Of a stretch of DNA of 64,000 nucleotides, positions 1 through 11,800 are shown in pieces. A model generated the notes under the pieces. The model was given only the letters and a program-made list of their open reading frames with translations, made no database searches and had not been told where the DNA came from. Made by a program: the position numbers and the translations under genes. The stretch comes from Archilochus colubris (Eukaryota > Chordata > Aves > Apodiformes > Trochilidae): the NCBI GenBank assembly GCA_023079485.1, contig CM041086.1, positions 13,958,401 to 14,022,400 of the forward strand, in the 5' to 3' direction. The number at the start of each line of letters is the position of its first letter. Position 1 is the stretch's first letter.

Positions 1-3000
1 TTGGAATGGATCCATGAAGAAGTCCTAAATGGACAATTTCTCCACCCAGGGAGTGTCATATTATATATATATATGTGTGGTGGGTTGGACACCATGTGCC
101 CACCAAAGCCTCTCTATCACTCCCCTCCTTAGCTGGCCAGGAAGAAGAAAATACAACAAAAAGCTTGTGGGTCTGAGATAAGGACAGGCAGGGATCATTC
201 ACTAGTTACAGTCAAGGGCAAAAGAGATTTGATTTGGGGATAGAAGTTTAATTTATTACCAAGCAGATCAGAGATAATGAAAAAATCTGAAAAACACCTT
301 TTCCCCATCCTTCCCTTCTTCCTGGGCTCGACTTCACTCCTGATTTTCTCTACCCAATACAACATGATTTAACCCTCCCAGCTTTGAAGTGGATTCAGTT
401 AAATTGTGGTGGTCCTGATCCCCAAAGCAGCTGGGTGCCCCATGCTTCTGGTTTCCTGTGCCTTGCCAGATTTTACGGGAAGGAGTTGTTGAAAGAGTAA
501 TAATAGAAAATTAAAAAAAAAAAAAAAATGCAACTTCTATGACTACATTTGCTTGTACTGACAATATCAAAAATGTCATCTCTGCTTGGTAATGCACATG
601 CACCTAAAAAATAGCCAGCTGTTGCACTGCTTCTGGAAAAAGAAGAAGCGTGAAATATTAACTGGTTAAAAAAAAACCCAAACCACAGAAGAAAACACTG
701 TTAACTTTTAATATGAATATCATCTTATTATCTAGCTTTCAATTTTAGTGTTATCCTGCTCATAAAACATTCAAAACAACAGCACAGGTAAGCAGTGAGA
801 CTACAGAGAGGAAATAATAAGTTTCAAAGTTCAGTGAAATCTCATCGCTTATGGTTTGCCTGTGCTCAGAAGACAAATGTTGATGGGTTAAAGAGTTCAT
901 GCACAAAGGTCCATAACATTTGGGATTCTCAGGCCTCCCTCAGAATCAGCTCCAATCAATGGCACCAAACCCCAGATTTCTAGGTGATGACTTGGGGATT
1001 TTATATTCTGAGGTGAGGACATTTTCTCTGGGCCATATGTTTAATTTGAAGGAGGCAAATGCCTGGATCTGCACTTGCCCTCCCAGCTATCCAAACATTT
1101 AAACAGCTCTGTGACAGTCCAGTTTTATATGTTGACCTTTCTCCAAGCCAGTGAGATCTAACAAGGTATGTATACCAGAGTATAAAGCTGGAATCTGCAA
1201 CTGCATCCAAACTTTATTAATATTCTTTTTCCCCCCCTTTTTTCCCCCCAGTGGCATAAATAGAATAACATGACTAACATGGAGGCTACAGAAAATAAGC
1301 TAATCTATGAACTTCAAGACAAATTTAATTTGGGTTCTCCTGAATTGATGCAGCTAATTACACATTTGCTAATTGTAGCCTGCTTTTTCTACCCTCTTTC
1401 TTTTTTAGCTCAGAAAGGAAACATGGTGATGATGACTCTGCAGGTACTCTGTAGAATAACCAATGTTTTACTGAATCCTAGCATCACTTTCATATCTGAA
1501 TAGCAAGTCTCTGCCTGCAGATGCTATTCCATACAGTTGTTATGAATATTTTATTACATTACACTAACAATGAAAGTGACAAGAAAAAATGAAAATCATA
1601 TTTAAAGCTTACTGTGGTTTAATGTGGCATTTTGCCAGTTAAATATTTTTTCAAAACCATTGCCATTACTGCTGATTTCCAAGGTGTTTTTTCAGTACTT
1701 CTATAGAGATGGCATTTATGATAATACTACTGCATCAGCAAAAGTACCAATTTTACTTTTTATCTTGCTTTATAGCCCTTTATACAAGGCCTTCCCATAA
1801 CAGTTCTGCCTTAGCATTGATTTCAGAAAGGTCCTGGAGGTCATTCTTATTTTCAGTCAAATAACAATATTGGAGAATTTTAATGATGTTCTTGCATTAG
1901 TGATATAATATTCAGAATTGCTATAAAATTCAACAACGTATGAAAATGTCATTGCTAGGGATGAATGAAGCAGCTCATCTTGGGAAAGTGAAAAGCAGCC
2001 TAAATCTTTGCATGTGTTCAAGGAACTCTAAGGTAATTTCATTTCTTCTCCCCTATCTCTATTTCTCATGTACTTGTTCAAGTTCTGGTGCCTGACGTAT
2101 CATCATCATTTATTCTTCTAGACCAAGGAAATGCTTACAGCTAATTATCTAACCTTAAGTACACCATTTGGTACAGTGCCAGGTGGGAAATTATTAGCTA
2201 AAATGGGAGATTAGTACAGAAATTGAGTAGTAGTAGATCAGCAGTGAGGGAAGGTAATAGAACTCCACAGCATCAGTCTTGACCCTAATATTATTTAACG
2301 TTTTTTTATTAATAATGATCCCATAAAAAATAAACTTGTGCTAATGGAATTTACCGGTGGCATAAGGGAGGGAGGTACTGTCACTGCAGAGATGAATAAA
2401 ACAATCACTTAGGAAAAACAGAGTGACCTTGAGCCACCAGGATAGGATGGTTTGGATGAAATTCAGAAAGCTCTGAGTGTGAGTTCATGCATCTGGGTCT
2501 TGTTAACCAGGTTTCTGCCATCCTTTCATGCTCATAGGTAAGAAAAGACACAGAGCATACAAAGCAAGGTATTTTCAGGATGTAATGAAAGGCCAGTAAT
2601 GGTGTCTGAGGCCCATGTTAGAAATCAGCCAGGATAGTGCATGCTATTCACAAATGATTTGCTTCACTTTCAGAAAGGTGCTGGAAAGGATGATTAGAGC
2701 CACTATGGGAAGGGAGAGTTCTAAGTGTGAGAGGCAAAATGAAGGCTGAGGGGGGACACTATAAATACTGCATGATCATAAGCTACAGGGAGAGAAAATG
2801 TCTATTGAAACTGAAGGACAACAGTGACACAGGGACAAATGGGTATACATTGGTCATGGATAAATTTAGGATAGGAATTGGAAGCAGGTATCCAAACAAG
2901 AGAAGAGCAATGTTCTGCAATTGCTTTCCAATGGAAGAATAGTAGAAACAACATCAACAAAAAACCCAAAGCTACCTTTATGAGATGATGTATAATGAAT

Positions 3001-5702
3001 TTCTGAAAGGGATTATATGATGTGTTTGGCTAAGATAGCAGGGAATTAGACTTGATGAACTAAGACGTCTGTGCAGGTCTATCTTTCTAAGCCTCTTTTT
3101 CATGACCACATATTTCAGAGCATTTTTAAGTGCTTCCTTTCCTTCGTGTGTTTTTTAGATAAATTTCTCATGGTATATTGCAGGGACAACTAGATGGACT
3201 GGTTTAGGAAAGGCACAAAGTTTTGGTGTCCAGAACATTCTGGACATGCTGAATGTTCTCAAAAAAAAAACAAACCCTCAAAAAGTAGTGTTCAGAATCC
3301 TTCAGGGCAAGACTAAGGTGGAGTCATCATTTTTGTTTAAGGAAATCACCATTTTCACTCATAGTTAATGGGGACTAAATCCAAACAGGAGCAGCACTCT
3401 TTGGAGGCTTGGGTCTCTGTTGCTTCTGCTACATTCCAGAGCTGCTGCTCTATTTTGCAGTTTGCCTTCTCAGCCCCACTGTGCATATGCAGAAGTACAA
3501 AAGAGGATGGCAAACAACAATTTAGATGCATATGATTCAGTGGAAAAAAAAAAAAAGGGGAGCAGTTGGTGTGGGTGTGATTGAGTGCCAGCAGTTCAGA
3601 GCTGCAGTGAAGATGTCTGGGAGAAGAGATGATTTCTCCAGCCTTGGTGGAGTGGTGCAGAGCTGTGCCAGCAGTGCCATGGTATCTCTCTTCTCATCCT
3701 GATGTCCTTTGGTTTGTTTATCTGCTTGGTGCCACAGTGCTTTTTAGTGCTCCTTGTTCCAAACCCCAGCATTTCTTGTCAAAATCTCTGTATCTCCGAG
3801 GCAATGTGGCCATAAAGGGATTTGTATGGAAGGCTCTGAAGTCAGTAGCTGGAGTTTTGTGGGCTCCTTAGCCACAGAAGCAGGATTGATTAATTCCAGT
3901 AATTTACAGTATCAGATTCTGCTTTATGAAAGTGCCAGGAGTGTACAGGCTGGCCTGGTGACTCCCTTATTAAAAGAGTATCTCATAGTCAAAAGTTTTG
4001 TGGTTTTTAGTTGAAATCTGACGAGTGGAGCAATAAGATCTACAGAACTGTTTGTTTTTCCTCTTCAGCTAACTACAGATGTATTTTTTTCTGAAATCAG
4101 CTGTAAGTATCAAGAAATGGGAAAGTTAGATAAAATCCCCAGGAGTAAAGGTAGTTTGGAAAAGGAGTAGAAATAGCCATCAGCTTTACAAGGGAGCAGT
4201 GCTTTGCCTACACTTTGTCACCATCCCCATTAATCACGTTTGCAGTAGGCAGCCTTGTGCTTAGTGCTTTTGGAGAACTGCCCCATGTTTGAGCTGCCCT
4301 GTGGCTTGCTGGTCTCTCAAAAGAAAACGCTCAAGTTAATTTAAAAGAAATATTTTCAAGGAAAACCTATATTGAAGATCAGAACTGAGAGACATGCACT
4401 GTGAAATAAATGGTCACGAGAAAAATATTTTGATTGATGGAAACTTAAAACTAACAGCCTTTGTTTTTTGCTGGGCTTTTTTGTTTGCTGAGTTTTAATT
4501 TCTCTTCTTTTTATGAAATGTGTGCATCTAGAGAGCTTTTTTTTTTTTTTCACACATCCTTAACTTCAGCCAGAGCACAGCATTCTGGGGGCACCTGGGT
4601 GAGATGGTTTCATCCTGCCTTTTCCTGCTAGTAAACCCAATTTAAACCAAATAATCATAAGCATGACCTGTACTTATTGCTGTATTTTAGTGAGTTATTT
4701 CTTAGGCACTTGCATTGGTGTGCATCGTGGTCACAGGGACAGTGTCACCCTTGTTACCTTGTGCTGTGCCATACAGCTCTGGGAGGCATGGGTGGGAATA
4801 GCTATGGGGGGGTTTAAAAGCACTTTTTCAGCTTTTCATACACGTGTGTATGGCAGCTATCAAGTGACAAATGCACAGAGGAAATGTTTGTGAACACAGC
4901 AGGTGGCAGGAATGGCTTTTTTCAGATTTTGGTTACCCCCTCATGCATCACATGGAGGTGGGAGCAACACCCATGATGTCAGGGGAGCTGAGAGAGGTGT
5001 CCTCACCCACACCAAGGGTCTTGTTTGCCTTCAAGAAGAAATAATAAGCACCCCTGGTATTAACAGTGATTATACATCACCAAAGCCTATAAAAATTACC
5101 ACTCCTGAGGTAAAACACCTGAGGGGTGGACTTTGTGGGTGCTGCAGCAGCCACAAGGGAGCGGGGTCTGTGCTCCAAGCCTCCAGGCTGAGGGAAGAGG
5201 CCTGGTTGGGAAGGGACCATTTTGCTTCCTCTATCTTCTCATCCTGGGGGGGGTTTAAAAATGAGAGGCTAAAAAAAAAAAAAATCAAAAAAAAATCCCT
5301 GCTTTGCAGAATGCAGACAAGTGCCTGGCAGCAGCCACTGTCCATGATGCCACGGTGATGGGCTCCTGGTCCTGAGCCTGGGCGTCCCTCAACCCCATGG
5401 CCCTCATTGCTGACAGGGACCCTCACGGGCTGTGAAATGGCATTCCTGTGTGTGAGCTGTGCTATGAGAATGTTACAGGAAAAAGGAAAACAAAAAGGGG
5501 CCGAGAAAAAAAAAAAAAAGGGCACAATCTCCTCACCCTGTGCTCATTCCTCATTCTTCCCTCAGCACCGTCTCGCCCTGTGCGGAGGCTTCAGAGGTGT
5601 GAACACATCCTGTTTACATCTGCCACCCAGGCAGAGATGCTGAGCAGAGAGCTGAGGAGCAGCCAGAGGCAGCAGCCTGGGCAGTGAGGTGGCAATCCCA
5701 AC
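1..5702. other. Upstream flank of SH2D1A, no recognised gene
   Basis: I see no gene I can name here. The content is AT-rich single-copy-looking DNA with short homopolymer runs (for example A-runs near 513-528, 3543-3556 and 5270-5295) and a short TA microsatellite at about 62-76. One exon-like open frame near 1251-1443 is treated as a finding only. The last few hundred bases, from about 5400, become more GC-rich and should contain the SH2D1A promoter and 5' UTR, but there is no TATA box or start site I can fix by eye. Confidence 0.6.
5637..5687 (+). promoter_or_regulatory. SH2D1A: Possible uORF and in-frame stop upstream of the SH2D1A start
   Basis: An ATG at 5637 opens a 16-codon frame that ends at TGA 5685-5687. 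It is in the same frame as the SH2D1A start at 5703 and six codons before it. The TGA fixes 5703 as the first usable in-frame ATG for the SAP protein. If the transcript begins upstream of 5637, the short frame could act as a translated upstream ORF. The transcription start is not visible, so that role is inference. Confidence 0.4.
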
Positions 5703-5839
5703 ATGGATGCTCTGCCCATGTACCATGGGGGCATCGGGCGTGAGGCTGGGGAGAAGCTGCTGCTGGCGGCGGGCAGGGATGGCAGCTACCTGCTGAGGGA
5801 CAGCGAGAGCATCCCGGGAGTCTACTGCCTCTGTGTCCT
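5703..5839 (+). CDS. SH2D1A: SH2D1A exon 1 (coding part)
   Basis: Encodes residues 1 to 46 (last codon split after two bases), starting [10 protein letters not shown] and ending VYCLCVL. It carries the first half of the SH2 domain, including Arg13 and the phosphotyrosine-pocket Arg32 (codon at 5796-5798). It ends at a strong donor, GTGAGT at 5840-5845. The length of 137 coding bases equals that of human exon 1. Confidence 0.96.
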
Positions 5840-8800
5840 GTGAGTGCCTGAGTTCTGAGGCCTGGGAAGGGTTGGGCAGGGAATGGTTGATTTCCAAACT
5901 TTACACCCGCAGTATGGGGGGTTGGTAAATAACAGCAAGAAAACACATCCTAAATGTGACCTCGATGCTTGCAGACCTGTGAGGCTTTTGGCTGCTTCCC
6001 TTAGGCTTGAAATAGAGGGGTGCATAAGGGGTGTGGGGTCCTCTGCAGAGCAAAGAGGAGTAGGTTTTACCTTGCAGAGCCCGTTGTCTCCTGTGGGCCT
6101 AAAAATAAAAAGGAGAAAAGGGTCCTGGAGTGTGTAGGAAGAGAAATGTCATTGAGAGGACACAGGCAACTCGACTCAGGATGGCAGCTCTGAGCTGGGT
6201 AATCCTCTTGCTTTCTGTCCTCTGTCTTCTGCTTCTCTAATGCACCTGTAGTCAGCAACATTCCCAATGTTCCCTGACATCAGGGTCACGCAGTATGTAC
6301 CTGTGCTCTGGGGCTCTCTCTGTCAGGCTGAGTGTCCCACCAGCCATTGGGTTTGGAGTAAACTACACGTAGAGTACATGAAATACTCACAGGTAACAAA
6401 CTGAATAGTAATGCTTCATCAGATAGTGGAAAAAAGGAAAGGTCTGGTGTGATGGTCTGTCAGAGGGAGGGTAAGGAGTTTTACCTGGGAAGGATGAGGT
6501 ACTTTATAGTCATAAGACCTCTTTTTAATGAGGCAGGTTAATTATTCTTCTTTTGGCAAAAGCATGTCTTAAAAGTCTTGAGAGTTAATGCTGTCCAGGG
6601 AAGTACCATTTGATTGAATGAACAACCATGTGTCTACCAAGGCTACAGAGACACTTGAAACCTTACTTAATGAGAAGGAGGACATGAGAAAACCATTTTA
6701 GGACCAGCAAGAAATTAGAGGTTAGGGAACTAGTCAAAAAACCATGAAGAATCCTAACTCAGGTTTCCCCCAAAATGTCTTGAATATATTTTCTACAACA
6801 TGTAATTAAGTTCTGTTATTAATAATAATCATTATTATTTTCCTGTTGTAGACCAGGCATGCAAGGTTGTAGGCAATCCAGAAATACATGACCTCCTTTC
6901 CAGGGAAGATTTTTGTGGCAGAAGATGGTTTTTATTTCTCTCAGGAAATCAGGTGAACCAAGATAGGCACCACTGCTAACAAATACCTTAACAGCTGGCT
7001 GAAAAATGGGAAATAAGCAGCATCTTGAGTTAAAAGAAAATGGAATAGATAGAGCAAGAGATAAGGTGTTTTGTGATCCCTGTGATGGGAATAGGCAATA
7101 AAAGCAGAATATCTTTTAAATAACTATTAGAGGAAATGGTAATATATCCTCTTAATACTCAGAAGTCATTCAGTGCAGGTGAAACACTAAGGCAGTAGAG
7201 AAAAGGTCAGGCACAGTGTTACAATACTGAATAAAATAGAGAATTCTAAAATTAGTTTGCCATTAATCTAAATTGCAGTGTAGGTGTAACAAGGTCTTTC
7301 ATCTGCACACAGTCAGTTCAGATTTTTTGTTGTATTAGTGGTAATTTGCATCCTCCCAAACAAATTTCCTGAATGAGATAAAATGTATAAAATTAAAATA
7401 AGAGCAGAAAGGAATTCTAACTATGAAACTTTTCAATATTCAGAGGAAATGAAAAAACAGTTCAGTAAGAAATAGAACCCTACCAAATTGTTTCTGGAAA
7501 TTATGGGCCATCCATGTCTTCATAATATGTTGCATTCAAACATATATATAATAAGCAAAGGGGCAAATGCGAAAAGTATTTCTTCTGAATGTCATGCAGA
7601 CACCTTATAGATCCTCAATAAATTCTTATAAGGGAGGTATTCAATAGCATTTTAGCTGAATCTCTATAAAAAAAATTAAATGGAAGACATTATGATGAGT
7701 ATGGTCTCATAAAGACAGAAAAGTGGCTGAAAAATGCTAGAGCTGAGCATTGGTTCCCATATTTCAATTCAGAGCTTTATGTAAGAAACAGGAAATACAG
7801 CAAAGAACACATCACACAATAACTTAAGAAACAGTTCTCATAAACATACCAGGAAACATTCTCACACTGAAGACAGCAATGGCAGTTTAAAGAAATGTGG
7901 GCCATAAACCAGAGAAGCTTTGTTGCAGGCAAAAGTTTGCCAGTGCAGAACCCAGTGATTTAGAGATGGGAGGAGAAAGTAGGAATGGATGGCAGAGATA
8001 GGTGTTTATTCCATGGAGGATGCTATGCAGAAGTCTGGCCTTGCCAAAATAAAACAATGCACCCCTCCCCCCCCCAAAAAAAAAATCCACTCTGAATATC
8101 ATGTACAGAGATGAACCAGGTGGTCAGGAGGTGTGTGCATGAAAGCTTTGTTAAAAACTAAAATGGAAACATGCAGTGTCTGACTTCAATCTTTAAGAAA
8201 AAGAAAATAAATAAAGCAAAGAATACATACTCTATTGGTTTTTTATACTTCTAAATAAATGACAGAAATCATCAGGAGTAACAAAGTTATTCAGAAATTT
8301 AGATTTTTGTTTAGAATCAGTGTGGAAGATCACTCTAGGAATAGCTAGGTTTATCAAAACTTGGTAAAAAAGGTCATAATGTAAGTACTGTGTGATCTTT
8401 GAAACATGGGAAACACAGGTGGTCAACCATTAGATATGTTACAATAAATATCAAAACAAGAATTTTTATATATTTCCAATGATTATTTCTAACAGAAATG
8501 AAGCTTCCATGCTGCCAGTGATGGTTCTGTAGCTTTTAGAAAAGAAGGAAGGAAATATAGTCCAGTTTTCGAAAATCAAAATATGTGTAGTTTCTCTCCC
8601 CTCTCCCTGCACTTCCCTGGAGAAGTAAACCAAAACAAAAATGATGTTTTCTTTGTATTTTTTTTTTTAATTATTACCTGTGAGGGACGAAGGTTTTTTC
8701 CAAATTAAGAGGCACTGTTGTGATGGAAAAAAACATTTCTCAAACATCACCTTCTTTTTCCCAGCAACTGCATAAGTTTGTAATGCACCCTCCTTCTCCA

Positions 8801-11800
8801 ACCCTCCCCCCCCCCAAAGACCCCCAAGAAGCTTTAATGTATTTGGCCACTCTTTGAGCCTCCTAAGGTGGGTAATAAGGGCAGGAGTGTTCATGGTCAG
8901 ACTTATTTGCCTTTTGCTTTTCCAATTAAATAGTGGAGCCCTGACCTTTAAAAAGGAGAAGAGTAAACGACTTCATAAATCCATGGCGACTGACACTGAT
9001 TTTCCAGGGCAAGTACAAGAGAGACAGGTAATAGCATAAACCCTGACCTCCAGAGATGGGTAACTGTGGCAGGCAAGCCCCTGGCACTGGAGCATTGGGT
9101 AGAAAAGCTCTTCTTTCTCTCTCCTGAAGTTGTAATTTACTTTCCCTGAATGTTCCTTTCTGCTGCCTGAAGTCACGGTGTGGCTGCAAACCTTGAAAAG
9201 AGAATTTCTGCTGGTGTGACTGTGACAAACCCTTCTTCACAAAGATTTTAAGACCACAATCAAACTCTGCTCGAAAGAGTAGAAAGGTTTTGATTTGCAA
9301 CACTCTTCTGTGAGGTCTTGCAAACAGAGCTGCTGCCTGCAGATTTTGGCCAAGTTTTTGAAGACCAGATGCCTTGAGATCTTCATTGTATGAATATAAT
9401 TATGAAATGGATAATATATACTTCAAGGATGATGTTCACATGTTTTGAATGTGTCAATGGAGGAGCACAAGCTTTTCCTGGAAATTTTTTAGAGTTGCAT
9501 TGAAAAGCCTGAAGATTTTTGTCAGTCATGGAAAGTGAAATAGAAGAAATGCATATGCTTAAAAAAAATGTGCATGATATACCTGTAAACATGTTATCTA
9601 CTGCATGCAGTAAGCTCAGATTTTAGCACCAAAACCAGATTGTTCCAGGGAGGTTTCCTGTCTGCTCAATGTCCCATTTGATGTTTTTAGCACCCTCTTT
9701 GCACACTGGTTGTAATGAAATCACAGGGGGGACACAGGAAACAAAAGTGGTGTCTGGCTTGAGAAGGAGCCTCTGAAGCTGCATCTGAAAAAATGCATAA
9801 ATAAAATGCCTGACAGGTCCAAAGCTGTCACTTTCCTTCCCAGATAGATGAGCACATGTGCCTAAACAAGCAGCTCATACCTGAACTGGCAAAGATAAAG
9901 GATTTGTAGTGTGGGGCTTCAAATTCATACACTTGAAAAAAATACCTGGGATTTTAATAGTTGTTTCAGACCTGTAAGTAAGCTAAACATGACATACTTG
10001 TCAGACTGTATGGTCAGCTTATTTGTTTGAAACAAAACCAGCCATTCCCCACAAAAATTAAATTTGTGGGGAATAATCAAAACCTGGGATGGAAAGCTGT
10101 TTAGAGCTCTTGAAGCAGCAGTAATTGCAAGGGGAGCCTGCTGCAGTCCTATCAGATTTTATGTGTGCCATTTTTCCTCTCACCATCACCAGAGTGCACA
10201 AGTCCAGACAACGTGCCCAAACTTTATGATGCAGCAGATGTATCATCTGTACAGCCTGGAGGTGGAACACAGCAGCACGAGCCAGCTTTGCATTTCTTTT
10301 GTTTCCCATGTAATATTTCTTTGAAGGAGATGGCAGAATAATTGCATTTATTTAAACACCCCACATCATCATCAGTTTAAATGTAATTTGGAACAAAGGC
10401 ATCTGTCTGAGAAGAAGCCCCTCAGTTCAAGGTTGCTGTTTGCAGCTTAAAAAAACCATCAGGCACTGTTTTCAGCTAAAAAAAGAAAAAAATCTACAGC
10501 ACAACAGTAAGTGCTTTCAGGTGATGCTAGGAAGATTGTGCTTTGCCTTTGTTGAGCACAACCTGAATGATGACTTTCAAATATTCCTATTCTTTTCTTG
10601 GAAAGATTGTTGGAAAGGTGGACAGCCTGAACAGTGGTACCCACTGTTAGCTAACAAATATGTAAAAGAATGGGTACAATCTGCACATAGATTTATTCTG
10701 CTCTGGTTTTGAAGGCTTTTGGGTTTCAGGATTCAGTTGAAGCAGTGGTTTCAGGTTCAGAGATTTTATGGTCAGCCCATGCCTACCATGCTCTGGTAGT
10801 AATGGGAAATGTGAAAATGAACCACCCTGGATGAGTACCAAACAAACTGCAGAATGTCTCATAGAAATATAGAAGAGTAACATTTACAGTGCTATTGACA
10901 ATGCTTTATTTGTTGCAGTTTCTGTGACTCTTATCTGTAGCGGGAGGAGCCCTTCTTGCTCCTAGGGCTGATCCTGAGGCCTCGGGGTTTAGCCCATTCC
11001 TGGACGATGTCCTAGGGCTGTTCCTGGGGCTCCGGGATCTACCCCTTCTTGCCTGCTCCTGGAGCTCCTCGAGCTGTGGACTTCTCCATCCTCACTGAAG
11101 AGTGAGAGCTCTCTCCATGGGTGTCAGCTGCTCTCTTATTGGCCCCCTGCTCCTGCACATGCTCAGGAGGGAGGCCAGACACAGGTGAAGCCACACCCAC
11201 TCATCAATAACTCAGGGCACCTGGTCCTGTCTCACTACATTTCCCCCTTTTTTTTTTTTTTTTTTTTACACAGACATTTACATAGTACACAGACATTTAC
11301 ATAGACATTTACATATTTACATCTTTTTACATATACATCTTTAAGGGGAATTAAACATCACACAATTTACATATATTTTTAGGGAGAATTCTCAACCCTT
11401 ACACATATTTTGGGGAGCATTCTCAACCTTCTCTCTTTCAACCTTCTTTCTTTAAGGGGCATTAAGCATACCCATATATTCGCTCGATGTCAGCCCCTTT
11501 CTGGCAAACTCTCTGCAAGTTGTCTGAGCACTCTTCACAAAGTCTCTGCAAATTGTCCCAGGCACTTGCCCTCTGTTCCGGGGTTTCTTTCCTTATGGGC
11601 CTCGGGATTTAACCCTTCCTCATGGGATTTCCCTCTGCTCAAGGGCTTAGCCTAGGCATATTTCACAAAGTCTCTGCAAGTTGCACCAGGCACTTTTCAC
11701 AGAGTCTCTGCAAGTTGTTCTTCTAGTTATTATTCTCCCTCCTGTATCTGCTCTTCTGGCTTGGTTTCCCTCTGTTCCGGGGTTTCTTTCCTCATGGGCC

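Noticed and set aside
4903..5525. Overlapping 151-codon frames on both strands
   Set aside because: Both contain poly-Lys or poly-Phe from an A/T run and show no domain; the region is the SH2D1A upstream flank.
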